Positions 32,423 to 44,600 of a stretch of 64,000 bases of DNA are shown here, piece after piece. Position numbers and translations under genes: made by a program. How positions within the stretch are numbered: position 1 is the first letter of the stretch; each line of letters begins with the position of its first letter. The stretch comes from Coemansia sp. RSA 487 (taxonomy: Eukaryota > Kickxellomycota > Kickxellomycetes > Kickxellales > Kickxellaceae), in NCBI GenBank assembly GCA_027577595.1, contig JANBRJ010000041.1:81680-145679 (forward strand). Reading direction: 5' to 3'. The notes below the pieces were generated by a model. That model was not told where the DNA came from, did not search any database, and was given only the letters and a program-made list of their open reading frames with translations.

Positions 32423-33844
32423 TTAAAGAAACCATGGAACAGGAAATATTATCCTCTCGATTTGCGAATCTGGTGATAGCTTGTGCAAGAAAAAGATAAA
32501 TTTATTCACTTTTTTCTCCGTGTGCTTCTTGAATGAATGTTTTTGGATCTCTCTAGCATATATTTTAGTGAAATCCAAACATTTGTCCAAGCTAAATCCT
32601 CTAAAATCGATAGTTGAGTCAAACATAACAATTGATAGATTTGGTATAAACTTTAGGTCATAAATTGATATCAGAAAAGAAAGCGCAAATGGATATAGCC
32701 CAATTAACACATTGGTAAGTTTTGGCGCCAGTACTTTATAGTCTACCTTGTGTTTAGTATTGCTCCACATCAAATCAGCAACATCACCAGTAAACGTATC
32801 TGAATTAGCTCTTAGGCGTAGCGATTTAAGATTGGAAATGTGCAAAGTTGTTACATCATCGCTATCTCCAAATGAACTCCAATTGAACCCACCTCTCAAA
32901 GCATCCAAATAAAGCACCTTCAGGTTTTCAGGACATATATGCGGAATATAGTTTGTAGGTTCGCCTTTTCCAGTTAATCCAGCATACTCTAGTTTTTCAG
33001 AAAAGGAATCTACCTTTTCAAGAACAACATGCGGATATACAAATCCTTTCAGCTGATGTGCATATCCTTTTATGATTCCTCTGGAAAACCTTATTGCTCC
33101 AGGTTCAAAATTGGATCCCCTCAGTTTAATAAACTCTACTGATGGGATGAGCTGTGCAAATTCTTCACCTAAATAGTCGACTTTTGTAATATTAGAAGGC
33201 ACGCTTGATAAATGGCGGGCAGAATGATACAAACAGAAAATCAGCTCCACTTTTTTGATCTTCTTTAAGAAGTGGCTACAATGACGTACCTTTTTCATTA
33301 TACCACTGATAATATCTGCCGAGTCATCATATCTCTTGATAAAAACCTGAATGTTCTGTGGCCAATGCTCACCATGGTTATTTACCACATCTAGATTAGA
33401 TCTTGTTATTAGTTTTTTTGTCAGACGTTCATGTAATCTATAAGAGCTAGTTCCTTTAAGTAAGTTGATAGAGTCACTGAAGCTGCTGGCTGAATAACTG
33501 GACCTGTGACTCAAGCCATCAGAGTCATAGACTGAAGCATCAGATCTGTTGGTCGAATGGTCAGACATGGTACAGTCGCTACTAGAATCCTCATTACTAA
33601 AGCGGTCGAAAGGTGCACCATCTTTCCAGCATTCACCCTCACGGACACTGATGCATCTAATAAATGAAGTTCTGTGTACATGGGGAAGCGCTAGTTCTCT
33701 GTATACTTTACATACAGCCAGAAGCTTAAGCTTGCCTCTCCATACCTCTGGTCTGTAATGTCTAATTTTTGCCCCCTCAAAGCCATTGCATGTCCAGTCA
33801 AATATTTTAGCAAGTACCAGATCAGGAAGCTCGTTAATATGCAT
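32423..33844 (-). CDS. F-box-like protein with LRR-like body
   Basis: 473 residues, one exon, ATG at 33842-33844. The N-terminus (INELPDLVLAKIFDW, then KLLAVCKVYRELALPHVH) is an F-box of the lineage-expanded type in early-diverging fungi, expected to link SCF ubiquitin ligase to a substrate. A Ser/Asp-rich insert (about 85-125) follows, then irregular leucine-rich stretches (LKVLYLDALRGG, LHISNLKSLRLR). Convergent with the BED-methyltransferase gene, 111 bases apart. Base composition is AT-richer than its neighbours, as is common for fast-evolving F-box copies. No substrate can be predicted. Confidence 0.8.
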   Translation of the reverse strand: MHINELPDLVLAKIFDWTCNGFEGAKIRHYRPEVWRGKLKLLAVCKVYRELALPHVHRTSFIRCISVREGECWKDGAPFDRFSNEDSSSDCTMSDHSTNRSDASVYDSDGLSHRSSYSASSFSDSINLLKGTSSYRLHERLTKKLITRSNLDVVNNHGEHWPQNIQVFIKRYDDSADIISGIMKKVRHCSHFLKKIKKVELIFCLYHSARHLSSVPSNITKVDYLGEEFAQLIPSVEFIKLRGSNFEPGAIRFSRGIIKGYAHQLKGFVYPHVVLEKVDSFSEKLEYAGLTGKGEPTNYIPHICPENLKVLYLDALRGGFNWSSFGDSDDVTTLHISNLKSLRLRANSDTFTGDVADLMWSNTKHKVDYKVLAPKLTNVLIGLYPFALSFLISIYDLKFIPNLSIVMFDSTIDFRGFSLDKCLDFTKIYAREIQKHSFKKHTEKKVNKFIFFLHKLSPDSQIERIIFPVPWFL

Positions 33845-34540
33845 TGTTAGACGCTTGGATAAAGCTTAATAGCGTATAAATGTAAAATGATAGAAAAGAA
33901 AGACAAACAAAGATGAAAGAAAGGTCAGCTTTTTTATAACGAGTGCAAACCTTTGTGCTTTTTTTTTTTACAGAAACAGGCAAACCAAGAAGACTTTATG
34001 TTTATTGAAACATCGAGCACACACTAGCATAATCGTAAATACCTCAGTGTGTTTTTATCGGTTCTACTGCTGGTGTAATTTAGTTAATTTGCTTTTAAAA
34101 GCCCCTCCATTTCAGTGGTCAGATGCGTCGAAAGAAACTCTATTGGCAGATAAACACATGCACCAAATTGTGCTATATAGTTTTCATGAGCTGGAGCTTT
34201 CAGCTCATTGTTGGATACCCTCAGATTTGCTACAAGTGATGATTGTCCCTCAGCCTATATCGCGCAAATCAAAGTCGGGATGTATGTCAAAAGAACAGTA
34301 GGGCAAAAGCCGCTTGGCAAAAGGTGAGTTTTGTCCCCTGTACATTCTCTGTTATTGTGCGCATTTTCCCATCAGCCATTCCCCTCACCTGGCCTCCCGT
34401 TTTTCTCCACATGCCACGAAACAAACGGCTCCATTCCCTTATTTCTCTCAGGATTCTCCTTCTCTTTTCCTTCTTTTATACCAAACACCAACGGACCCTT
34501 ATTATTTATATCCCTTCTACTTGCCCTCTTATACACTACA
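33845..34540. other. divergent region upstream of F-box and CTLH genes
   Basis: No gene seen. The 200 bases before the CTLH gene are C+T-rich on the plus strand. No SPRY-encoding frame is present upstream of the CTLH gene. Confidence 0.5.
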
Positions 34541-36214
34541 ATGTCTGCATTTGTCGACGACGACGACTTGTCTGGTCCTGGCCCACGAACACCACCCGTC
34601 GATATTGGCTCTCTGCATTTGCTAATTTACTCGTACCTGTTGCACAACAATTGCGGCCGGTCTGCCAAGGCCTTTGCCCGTACTTGCGGGTTATCCACAT
34701 CTGGCTGTCTAACTGGTGACGGTGCTCCAAAGTTCCTGTCCACGCTGCCTGCGTCAGACGCCGACAATAATGGCAGCGCAGAAGATGAAAGCGCCAGCCA
34801 GTACAGCACCCCGCCACAGCAACATCAGCAGCAGCAGCAGGAGTCTGCTTCGTCTGTGGCGATTGGCAAGCGCCCAGCATCATCAGGCATGATGGTATTT
34901 GACGAGGATGATTCTCTTGAAGTGCAGGAGAAATGCTTGGATGGTGCGTCCGCTGCTAGCCAAAAAGGCAAGAACAACGGCGACGAGCGTGTCAGAGACA
35001 TGTCCAGCACTGCTCAAACAAGCTTTTGTGAAACAAACTACATTCACGACGCTTTGTGCACCACAGGCGCAGCGCCCTCAGGTGCTGCTAATACTGATAC
35101 TTCAGAGTCGGATATCGAGCGTGCAAACAAGCTTATTGACCACCATATAGAATGCTTGCGGATACGGCAAAGTAAGTTGGTGCCCGTTCCTCTCTCTTCC
35201 TCCCTTGTTGTTGGTACATTCGCCACCAGGATAAGCAGTACCGGAACCATTTGCTGATTTTTGTACTAACCAAAAAGAAAAATGCTCGTAAGCATTGATC
35301 CGACACACTATTTTACTGTAGGTATATGCTCAAGTATTGAAGCTGGGGAGCCTGAAGTGGCACTAGATCTTCTGACCACATACTTTAGGGCCGTACTGAT
35401 CCCGCCGCCCGCTGAGAGTCTAGCTGTAAGCCCACTTCCTCTGCGCAGCGAGTTCAATGCCACACTGCTTCGCTTCCGCCTTGACACGCAGTATTATGTA
35501 GAGCTTATTACCAAACACCAGGAACTCGACGCACTTATCTTTGGTCAGCGGACACTATGGCGTTACCCGGACATATTTGACACGTGGCTCAACAACTCCT
35601 TGGGGATATCCACCAGCAGCTACAATTCGCCCAGCAAGCCACCAGTGCCGGTGCCAACTAAATCCGCAGCATCAGCAGAGTCAGCAGCAGTAGCCACCTC
35701 ATCCTCTAGTATCCGGCGAGACCAGCAATCCCCTAAAAAAGATACGCCCAGCTGCCAACCACAGGAACAACAGCGCAGAGCAGTCGACGGAGACGCCATT
35801 GTGTCCCGCGAGGAGCTCAAGCAAAAGCGTGCGGAGATCATGCAACACATCACCAACGTCGCCGCCCTCGTCGCATACCACGATCCGCACAAAAGTATTT
35901 TGGCGTATCTGCTGAGCCAGGAGCGGCGCAACGAGCTAGCATCCGCTGTGAACGCTGCAATCCTCCGCACATTAAAGTTCCCCCGAGAACCCGCAATGGT
36001 CACCCTGGTGCGCCAGCTAGCCACAACCAGCGCCTGCCTTGTCGGGTATCCGTCGTCCTCGACTGCACGATCCAACAGCATGTCCTCCCAGCCTACATCC
36101 GATGACCTCGGCACCCAAGGCTCCGGCACTATATCCATGTCTAGAATGAACCAGCCCTGGGTTCTTGACATGTTTGTCAACTCTGACAGCGAGGACAATT
36201 CACTCATGATGTAA
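34541..36214 (+). CDS. LisH-CTLH-CRA protein, RanBPM/Gid1-like without SPRY
   Basis: Exons 34541-35171 and 35322-36214, a 150-base intron with a TACTAAC-type branch point, phases matching; 507 residues. LisH about 20-52 (LHLLIYSYLLHNN), a long Ser/Gln linker, CTLH about 190-258 (IERANKLIDHHIECLRIRQ, then IEAGEPEVALDLL across the junction), and a C-terminal CRA-like part about 372-445 with LLSQERRNELASAVNAAIL, typical of RanBP9/10 and Vid30/Gid1. Those proteins carry a SPRY domain before LisH; none is visible here. Likely a scaffold subunit of a GID/CTLH ubiquitin ligase. It could alternatively be a specialised paralogue of the true Gid1. Confidence 0.83.
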
Positions 36215-36703
36215 CCCCTTTTTTGTTTCTACTAGGCTTGTCAGCAACTCTATATCTCCTTTTCTCTATATACTATTGTTCTTTTTTTCGTATATATATT
36301 GTATCAGGCTAATCAGATTAAATTTACCTGTTAATTCGACTTATAGCTTGTTTGTAGAAAAATTTTCCAAATTTGGTTTTGTCAATTAGCTTGAAGGTAT
36401 CCGGCGTTTGCTGGTTCTTTTCGAGCAACACAGTAAAAGCTAGGGTGTTCTTTCGTCCTCTGGCTTTTGGGGATGTTTGAGCGGGCCTTGTCGTCAGTTC
36501 GATTCCTCAAGACAGCCGATAAAAGCGAAAATATAATTTAATGTGGGTCATACATCGAATAACTTTGAAGGGATTCGGTTACTTTGCAATGATAGAAAAA
36601 AACCTTGGATTATCTTTCGTGGATATGATTAATTTCCGAAATATTTAAGACTACAACGGTATCTGAGCAAAAAAATGTAACTTTCCTTCTTTTAGCACTT
36701 TTT
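36215..36703. other. convergent intergenic region with a GC-richer, foldable patch
   Basis: Between two convergent genes. About 36400-36530 is GC-richer than its flanks and can fold: AGCTAGGG pairs with CCTCTGGCT, and TGTTTGAG with CTCAAGACA allowing one bulge. It contains the tRNA B-box-like AGTTCGATTCC, but the T-arm does not pair, so it is not a tRNA. Confidence 0.35.
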
Positions 36704-37678
36704 TTACTTTTTATAGCTATTATCAACCCATGACTGGATACGTAGCTTAAGAGCAAGATCAGGTTCTATCTGGCTCTGATCTAGCGGAAGCCCCGTGAAT
36801 GGATCGGTCCGGTGACTGTCCAAATGGCGAGCGATCGTTGAGCGGTCACAACGCGCACCGCTTGGGAGGACCACCGGATCAGTCATTATGTTTTGCGTGA
36901 TGGTGTCGATAAACTCTTGTGGGCAGTCAAAGGCGCTAATACTAGAAGTTCCGTGTCTAGCCATTATGTGTGGCAATGGCTGACCCGAAGCATCGGCAAC
37001 TGGCTGTGCAATAGCCTGGTATGCCTCCATCCATGCCCGAACCTTCTGGTCACCAGGCAGTCGCTGCGACGGCTGTGCCCAGATCTCGATACCGCCAACC
37101 CCTACTGCGTGTACCTCATGCATGGCCACGATGGTTATTTTGATCTGCTTGATGAAATGCAGTGCATTTGCCGATGGCGCACGCATAACAGACCACCGTG
37201 TTGATCTGGAGCAATGGTTTCTGTCTGCCGTTTTCATAGCTTGCGAAAGCATCTCGGGTGTTACATCGCCGTTGTGCAGCCCGTATCGCTGCTGCTGCTG
37301 GTGCATGCCTTCTGCATTTGATTCCCACACCAGCTTTCCTGCAAACTCCCAGCGGTCTCTATTGACACCCATGGTAAACACGTTGGCTACTTTGGCGTGG
37401 CCACGGCGAATACACGGGTTTATTACTATGGACGCCAGCGACACTTGGTACGGAAGCGTGAAGACGATATCGACTGGCGGACGGACAAACGATTCGGCCA
37501 TGAATCCACCGCTGCTGCCCCCAAGATGCTGCATGCCGAGGAGCAAAGGAAGCTGCTGGTCACCGGCAGTATGGCTTCTTTTTTTGAGGAGGTTACTGAT
37601 CTCGTAGTTTGTTGTACAGGGGCATGTACTAGAAGCAGCGGTTCCTAATCGTAGGTCGGCATAGTCAAACAGCTCCAT
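36704..37678 (-). CDS. U-box ubiquitin ligase, RNF37/UBOX5-type
   Basis: 324 residues, ATG at 37676-37678. The N-terminal half (NLLKKRS, FVRPPVDIVFTLPYQVSLASIVI) matches the N-terminal beta-rich domain of RNF37/UBOX5, which in animals is a nuclear E3/E4 partner of UBE2 enzymes and VCP. The C-terminal U-box starts around residue 250 (CPQEFIDTITQNIMTDPVVLPSG, then DPFTGLPLD) and has no zinc-binding RING pattern, as expected. It is shorter than the animal protein, which adds a C-terminal RING-like part. Convergent with the CTLH gene. Confidence 0.87.
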   Translation of the reverse strand: MELFDYADLRLGTAASSTCPCTTNYEISNLLKKRSHTAGDQQLPLLLGMQHLGGSSGGFMAESFVRPPVDIVFTLPYQVSLASIVINPCIRRGHAKVANVFTMGVNRDRWEFAGKLVWESNAEGMHQQQQRYGLHNGDVTPEMLSQAMKTADRNHCSRSTRWSVMRAPSANALHFIKQIKITIVAMHEVHAVGVGGIEIWAQPSQRLPGDQKVRAWMEAYQAIAQPVADASGQPLPHIMARHGTSSISAFDCPQEFIDTITQNIMTDPVVLPSGARCDRSTIARHLDSHRTDPFTGLPLDQSQIEPDLALKLRIQSWVDNSYKK

Positions 37679-37934
37679 CGCCCGACTGAGTTTGTTTTAG
37701 CTTGTTCTATAATTACAAATCTAAAGTGCGAAAGTTGCAGCTGAAACAAATATAAAACAACACAAACATCAAGCAGCTCTTCATTTACGTCTTATTCAAG
37801 GCTAAAAGTCGAAAATTCAGCAACTCTTGCCTTGTTAAAGCGCCAAATAGGCATATGGGATTTTGTCATAATCATGATTCAGATGCACTACGTTTAATAC
37901 ATAACTCAAAGGAAAAAAAAGCAAGGAATGCTTT

Positions 37935-40478
37935 CTACTTGCGCTGTGCACCATCGTCTGGGATATCTGTGTACTCTGCATCAGCAGTTCCGTCGTCAAA
38001 CACATCAGCATTGGCATCCAAACTGGGCTCGTGGTTTCTGACAACCGCAAGCTCCTTGGCATCGCCCTGGCTTTCCACACAAACCTTGACAATCTCGGAG
38101 CTGCGGATGCTTCCGTCAATGAGGCAGCGTGCCAATGGGTTGAGAAGACGCTTGTGGATGACTCTGTTGAGCGGCCGAGCTCCATACACAGGGTCATAGC
38201 CCCGTTCAGCCAGCCAGTCCTTGGCTTCGTCGGTGACTTGGAGCTTGATTCTGCGGTCATCAAGGTGATGCTGGACTTCGACAAGGCGGACATCGACGAT
38301 CTTGCGAATCGCAGTGCGCGACAGGCGGTTGAAGACAATGAGGTCGTCGATGCGGTTAGTGAACTCGGGGCTAAAGTGGTGTGCAAACATGTTCTTTATC
38401 TGAAGCTGGATCGATGGGCTTACTCCAGTATTTTCTGCCGAGCCTGGCTCTGCCGCTGGATCTGCTGCAAGGAGATCCGAGCCCAGATTGCTAGTGCACA
38501 CAATGATGGTCTGGCGGAAGTCGATCTTACGGCCCTGCGAGTCAGTCAAGTGGCCTTCGTCAAGCACCTGGAGAAGCAGATTCGCCACATCGCGGTGCGC
38601 CTTCTCGATTTCGTCAAACAGCACAACCGAATACGGCTTGCGCAGAACGGCTTCCGTGAGCTCACCTCCTTTCTCTGAACCCACATATCCGGGCGGAGCG
38701 CCGACGAGTCGTGACGTCGAGAAACGCTCCATGTATTCGCTCATGTCGATGCGCACGATCGCCGATTCCGTATCGAACAAAAACTCTGCCAGCGCCTTGC
38801 ACAGCTCGGTTTTGCCAGTGCCAGTGCCACCAGCAAAGATAAACGAAGCAATCGGTCTGTGGTCGCTTTGTAGCCCGGACCGACTGAGCCGCACTGCCTC
38901 CGAAACTGCAGATATAGCCTCGTCCTGGCCAACAACACGTCTCTTGAGCACATCTTCCATATGCAAAAGCTTCACCTTTTCGCTCTGACGCAGCGACGAC
39001 ACAGGGATTCCAGTGGCACGCGAAACCGTCTGTGCAATCAGCTCCGAAGTGACTCTGTCGCTAAGCAGGTTTGCATTTTCGGTTTTCTCCTTTTTCGCGG
39101 ACAGCTCATCTTGCAGCTTTGGGATCACGCCATACTGGAGTTCCGAGGCGCGCGTAAAGTTGCCCGCACGCTGAGCATTCTCGAGCTCATTCTGCACCAC
39201 ATCCAAGCGCTTACGGATCTCCTTAATACGGTCAAGCTCTTTGCGCTCCTTGTCCCACTGGTCTGTCAGTGTCTTGCTCTCCTTTTGTTTTTCGTTGAGC
39301 ATCTTTTCAAGCTCGTTTCTGCGCTCCTTGCTTGCAACATCTTGCTCCTTCTTAAGACTCTCCAGCTCGATCTGAATTGTCATTATTGCGCGGTCCAGCT
39401 GCTCGATCGGCTCTGGCTTGCTCTCCTGCTGCGTACGCAGCATACTGCAGGCTTCGTCGACCAGATCGATTGCAGAGTCTGGAAGGTGCCGTGTGGTTAT
39501 GTACCGGTGCGCCAGAGTCGCTGCATTAACAAGCGCGCTGTCAGCAATCTGCACACCGTGGAAAACTTCGTACTTTGGCTTGAGGCCGCGTAGGATCGAG
39601 ATCGTGTCTGTCACTGAGGGCTCGTTGACCATGACTGGCTGGAACCTGCGAGCAAGGGCTGCATCCTTCTCGATATACCTTCGGTACTCGTCGATAGTGG
39701 TTGCACCCAAGCAGTGCAATGTACCACGGGCCAGCGCAGGCTTGAGCAAATTGGCACCGTCCATACCGCCCTCGGTTTTTCCAAGCCCAAGCAGCATGTG
39801 CAGCTCGTCGATGAATACAATGACATCCGGTGAGTCCTCAATATCCTTGAGCAACGCCTTGAGTCGCTCCTCAAATTCGCCTCGGAACTTTGTGCCTGCT
39901 ATCAGAGCGCCTAGATCCAGCGCAACTACTCGCTTGTCTTTCATGCTTTCGGGCACTTCTCCCTTAATGATCCGCTGGGCCAGTCCCTCGGCTATCGCAG
40001 TCTTGCCAACACCAGCAACTCCAGTCAGAACAGGCGAGTTTTTGGTGCGACGTGACAGGATCTGGATGGTGCGTCGGATAATGTCGTCGCGGCCAATCAC
40101 TGGATCAAGCTTGCCCTTTCGTGCCAGATCTGTCATGTCAACACCATACTGCTTCAGGGCTTCGCCGGGCTCGGGAGCTGCTGGCTGCTGGTTCATGCGG
40201 AACCCTTGGGGGCCCATTGCATATGTGCGGCATCTGGGTTGCTGCAACGATCGCTGCAACAGCAGCACATTAGCCATGTGAGTGGCAGCAAGTGGACTGA
40301 TGCGTGGATGCGTGGGCAGTGAGTGCGAGGCTGCAGTTGTGCTCGATAGGTATCGCTGCTTGTTTTGCTTTACAGCGATGTGTCTGGATGAGTAGCAAGC
40401 GAGTGTCGCAGATAGCAGACATGGCCTTGCCAGCCGCGGCAGCGCTGATAGACCTGCCGACCCTTTGAACGCCAACAT
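37935..40478 (-). CDS. HSP78: mitochondrial ClpB-type disaggregase Hsp78
   Basis: Hexameric AAA+ unfoldase that resolubilises aggregated proteins in the mitochondrial matrix with Hsp70. 847 residues from the ATG at 40476-40478. The frame extends 73 codons upstream, but this ATG opens an Arg/Ser-rich mitochondrial presequence. No ClpB N-domain, as in yeast Hsp78. NBD1: Walker A GVAGVGKT (153-160), Walker B VIVFIDE, pore loop TKFRGE with Phe where Tyr is usual. Middle coiled coil about 350-480. NBD2: Walker A GGTGTGKT (the usual Pro is Gly), Walker B VVLFDE, pore GAPPGYVG. The Asp-rich C-terminus is normal for the family. Divergent from USP7. Confidence 0.95.
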   Translation of the reverse strand: MLAFKGSAGLSALPRLARPCLLSATLACYSSRHIAVKQNKQRYLSSTTAASHSLPTHPRISPLAATHMANVLLLQRSLQQPRCRTYAMGPQGFRMNQQPAAPEPGEALKQYGVDMTDLARKGKLDPVIGRDDIIRRTIQILSRRTKNSPVLTGVAGVGKTAIAEGLAQRIIKGEVPESMKDKRVVALDLGALIAGTKFRGEFEERLKALLKDIEDSPDVIVFIDELHMLLGLGKTEGGMDGANLLKPALARGTLHCLGATTIDEYRRYIEKDAALARRFQPVMVNEPSVTDTISILRGLKPKYEVFHGVQIADSALVNAATLAHRYITTRHLPDSAIDLVDEACSMLRTQQESKPEPIEQLDRAIMTIQIELESLKKEQDVASKERRNELEKMLNEKQKESKTLTDQWDKERKELDRIKEIRKRLDVVQNELENAQRAGNFTRASELQYGVIPKLQDELSAKKEKTENANLLSDRVTSELIAQTVSRATGIPVSSLRQSEKVKLLHMEDVLKRRVVGQDEAISAVSEAVRLSRSGLQSDHRPIASFIFAGGTGTGKTELCKALAEFLFDTESAIVRIDMSEYMERFSTSRLVGAPPGYVGSEKGGELTEAVLRKPYSVVLFDEIEKAHRDVANLLLQVLDEGHLTDSQGRKIDFRQTIIVCTSNLGSDLLAADPAAEPGSAENTGVSPSIQLQIKNMFAHHFSPEFTNRIDDLIVFNRLSRTAIRKIVDVRLVEVQHHLDDRRIKLQVTDEAKDWLAERGYDPVYGARPLNRVIHKRLLNPLARCLIDGSIRSSEIVKVCVESQGDAKELAVVRNHEPSLDANADVFDDGTADAEYTDIPDDGAQRK

Positions 40479-41617
40479 TGGTGACTCTCCTGGAATTGAT
40501 GATAGTGGGCTTTTTCTTTTTTCAGAAAATAAGAATAAGAATATATAAAAAAAATCAATGATGGTGGGAAGCGAAAAGAAGCAAAGGTAGCTGCCAAGTG
40601 AAAGAGAGATGTTGCATGAAATTATACCATCCCCTCCAAGAGGTGCAAGTGGATCAAAAGGCGGTTCCAGATCATTCGAGAATCCTGCTGAAAACAAGGC
40701 ATAATAGAGGTGGCCAACCAGGATGAGCTAGCTAGACAAAGTTGCTCACTGAACCAAGAATTGTACTACCAGCCAAATCAAAAGTAGCATTCAAGGACTT
40801 TGATGATGACGTTTGTTTTTGCCAAGGATCAAGTTGCACGTGATTGCTAGCACAAAATGAGCCGACTTTTTTTTTACTTGGCTCGAAAAATCTTCGTGAA
40901 GAGATTGCGTACACAAAAGGGCCGAAGCTGCTAAATAACACCAGCATTGATTGGTAGACACGAAAGGGACTCGTTATTTCTCTGACCTTATTTCTTTTTC
41001 CCACAAACCTTTATTTCTTTTTTTTGTGTTCAACATAATCAGGTCCTTTTTCAGATAGTAAAGCCGGTAGCAGCGTAATACTTTATTGTAGCTTTTCTGC
41101 CACACAGCAACCTTGGTAATGTATCGTTGAAGCAAATGCGCCAATAAAAGCAAGGTGCCAATGTGTGCGTGAATCACACACATATAGCTGAGATGAGGAC
41201 GGCGGAAATTCCAAACAAGAAAAAGGAGTGCTTTTGATCCCACGCAGACTAGCAGCGCTCAGTACATAGCTTCTAAACTACAGAGCACACCACTCCCTTC
41301 TCACTAACGATGTGAGAGGATGGCTGTGCGGCTTGCCCTCTTGCTCTACCTGGCGAAAGATGAAAAAGCTTGCACAAAGTTGGGGCTATGTGTGTTAACC
41401 ACCACCCCCTCACCCAACAGTTTCTTTGCATATGTTTTGTGCTTGCGTTTGACTTTGCAATATCTCCTTTGTTCTTTTTTTTTTGCATCGCTTTACTTGT
41501 CTATATTGATTTGGCACTTTACCTAAATCTTGTTTCTCAAGACATTGACTATATTCTTTTTGCAAGCGTTGTAGAAAATTCATAAAACAGAGGACAGAAA
41601 AGAAGAGGTAATTACAG
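40479..41617. other. divergent promoter region, HSP78 / USP7
   Basis: 1.1 kb with no supported gene. Poly-T tracts and a C+T-rich stretch precede the USP7 start. Canonical heat-shock elements (three or more alternating nGAAn units) were not evident on reading. Confidence 0.5.
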
Positions 41618-44600
41618 ATGGACTACAATTCAGAGGCCGACAGAGATGCTGCGCAGCAATCGCCGCGCGAGCCGTCTGTCCAAAGTCCTCCAGAGGTCAG
41701 CGACTCTCCTCGACTATCACCGCCTTCCATGGATGCCGACCCTGCGCGCGCAGAGCCCTCTGCTCCTTCTGAGCCCCAGTATCAACAGCGTTTGCCAACA
41801 GTTCTGGATGGTAAGTTATGATCAGATTGCCTTCCTCCTGCTTCCCTAGACACAGAGAAAAGCACAAAAAGCCATGCATGCTCTTTTTTCCTCTCACATT
41901 AGACATGCTTATGTCAAGTTTTGTTACATGCTATGTTTTGTTTTCCCTCCTGGTTTATATCTATACCCTGTGAACACCATACACACAATCACGATGATGC
42001 GGCGGCCGTCTTTCGTTGCTAATGCCCTTCGTGTCCATTTCATGTCACAATGTAGAGGAGGAATACATCGCAAAGCATATTGTGGTACCAAACAACCTCG
42101 AAGAAGAGGGCCATGGATACTTTCACTGGGAGATTGACGACTGGACGCAGCTACCAGACCGCGTTCTCAGCAGTACCTTTACAGTTGCCGGGAGCGACTG
42201 GGACATCCTACTCTTTCCCCGCGGCAACCAGGCTGGAGATACCGTGTCAATGTATATTGAACACAAGCCCAAGGAAGGTGATGACCCTAACTGGCACGTC
42301 TGTGCTATGTTCGAGACGACCATGTCCAACATAGACAGCCCCGAAGTCTTCAAGAGAAACCCAAGTCGCCACCGCTTTACGCAGGAAGAGTCCGACTGGG
42401 GGTTCACACGCTTCATTGACATTCGAACGCTTGTCACGCCGCCCGACGACGAGACGCCGCCACTCGTCGAAAACGGCCGCGTGCGCATAAGTGCCTTTGT
42501 CCGCGTTATCAAGGATCCGCTTGGCGTGCTGTGGCACAACTTTTACAATTACAGCTCGCGCAAACACACTGGTTATGTCGGGCTCAAAAACCAGGGCGCC
42601 ACATGCTACATGAACTCGCTGCTGCAATCGCTCTACTTTACAAACGAGTTCCGCAACGCAGTCTACCAGATCCCAACCGAGAACGACGACCCCAAAAAAT
42701 CCGTGGCACTGGCCCTCCAGCGCGTCTTTTACAACCTGCAAATCTGTGACGAGCCCGTCGACACAACCGAGCTGACAAAGTCATTTGGGTGGGACTCGTA
42801 CGAGTCGTTCATGCAGCACGATGTGCAGGAGTTCAGCCGTGTGCTTCAAGACAACCTGGAGACAAAAATGAAGGGTACTGTTGTTGACGGCGTGATTGCC
42901 AAGCTATTTGAGGGCAAAACAAAGAACTATATCCGCTGCGTGAACGTTGAGTACAGTTCGTCGCGCATCGAGGTCTACTACGACCTTCTGCTTGACATCA
43001 AGGGACACGCAACGCTGCGCGACTCGTTTGTAAACTACTGCGAGATTGAGATGCTCGACGGTGAAAACAAGTACCGGGCCGAGGGACATGGACTGCAGGA
43101 TGCGCGCAAGGGCGTGATCTTTGAGTCGTTCCCGCCAGTGCTGCAGATTCTGCTCAAGCGGTCCGAGTACGACCTTACGCGGGGCACAATGGTCAAAATC
43201 AACGACCGCTACGAGTTTCCGCCAACGATTGATCTGGAGGAGTTTCTGTCTGAAGACGCCGACCGCAGTATATCGTGGAATTACTCGCTGTACGGCGTGC
43301 TGGTGCATAGCGGTGAGCCACATAGCGGACACTACTTTGGGCTTTTGCGTCCTACCACAGATAACAAGTGGTACCGGTTCGACGATGACCGCGTTGTCCC
43401 CGTGCACACCGAAGAGGTATTTGAGGAGTACTACGGTGGTGAGGTCCAGCAGATGCACAACCCCGGGATGCGCATGCGCCAGAACAGCAAACGCTTCACA
43501 AACGCTTACATGCTTGTGTATATCCGCGAAGCGATGGCTGATAGTGTGATGTGCGGAGGCGATGCGCCTGTGCCGGAGCATCTTATCAAGCGCATCCAGC
43601 AGGACAAAGATGACGAAGAGCGCAGGATTCGCGAGAGGCAGGAGCTGGCAAATATGATTAGAGTTACGGTGATCGGCAAAGAGCAGTTTGCCAAGCACCA
43701 GGGCTTTGACCTGTGCCAGTTCAACCAGCGACAGGCGAAGGAAAACCAGCTGTTCTCAGAGCTTGTGCCCAGAAACATGACGCTCGGAAACTTCAAGAAG
43801 CTCTATGGCGAATGCTGCGGGATAGAGCCAGACGATTTCCGTCTGTGGACGATGGTTGCGCGTATCAACAAGACCATCCGGTGCGACGTACCGCTGGTGG
43901 GAGGCTCGATTGACATGACTCTGGCGCAGCTCAAGGAGAACCGTGGGCCCAAATGGCCGGACCTACGCCTGTTCTGCGAAGAACGCGATGCGGGTTCGCC
44001 CGAGGGCTTCCATCTGGAGAGACCCAGACCTGGAGTCAATCTGGTCCACATCAAGTACTACATCCCTGACGAGGAGCGGATTGTAGGGCTGGGCAGCATA
44101 TATGCCCACTCCGATCAGCTTGTGGGTGGCATCATACCGACGCTGCGCAGGATGGCGGGGCTTCCGGCTGACGCAAACCTCATGCTGTACGAGGAGGTTA
44201 AGCCATCGTTGGTCGAGGAGATGGACACTGGTCTTACGTTCCAAAGAGCCGAGATCCAGAGCGGCGATATCATCTGCTTCCAGCAGTCTAGCGCCGAAGC
44301 CAAGGGCGAGGGCGAGCTGAACACGGTAGCAAAGTTCTTTGACGACATGGAAAACCGCGTGAGCATCGAGTTTGTCGAGTGTCCAGCACGCAACGACGGC
44401 GACGACTTTGGCAGCGCCAATCTAAAGGGGAGCAAGACGTCTGTCGCAGCGGCAGATTCGGATAGCAGCGACAGCGATAACACGTTCACAATGGTTGCAA
44501 GCACAAAAACGCCGTACGACCAAGTGGCACAGAGGCTTGCAGAGGAGATTGGCGAGCGCGATCCATTACGGCTGCGGTTCTACACTGTCGGCCCGAACGG

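Noticed and set aside
36490-36510. tRNA B-box-like AGTTCGATTCC
   Set aside because: The flanking T-stem does not pair, no A box lies at the right distance and no acceptor stem forms. Not a tRNA.
40479-40697. 73-codon N-terminal extension of Hsp78
   Set aside because: It is hydrophobic and unrelated to ClpB, and it would precede the mitochondrial presequence. The ATG at 40478 is better.
41811-42055. Possible snoRNA in the USP7 intron (GATGATG near 41993)
   Set aside because: No CTGA at a suitable distance and no closing stem.
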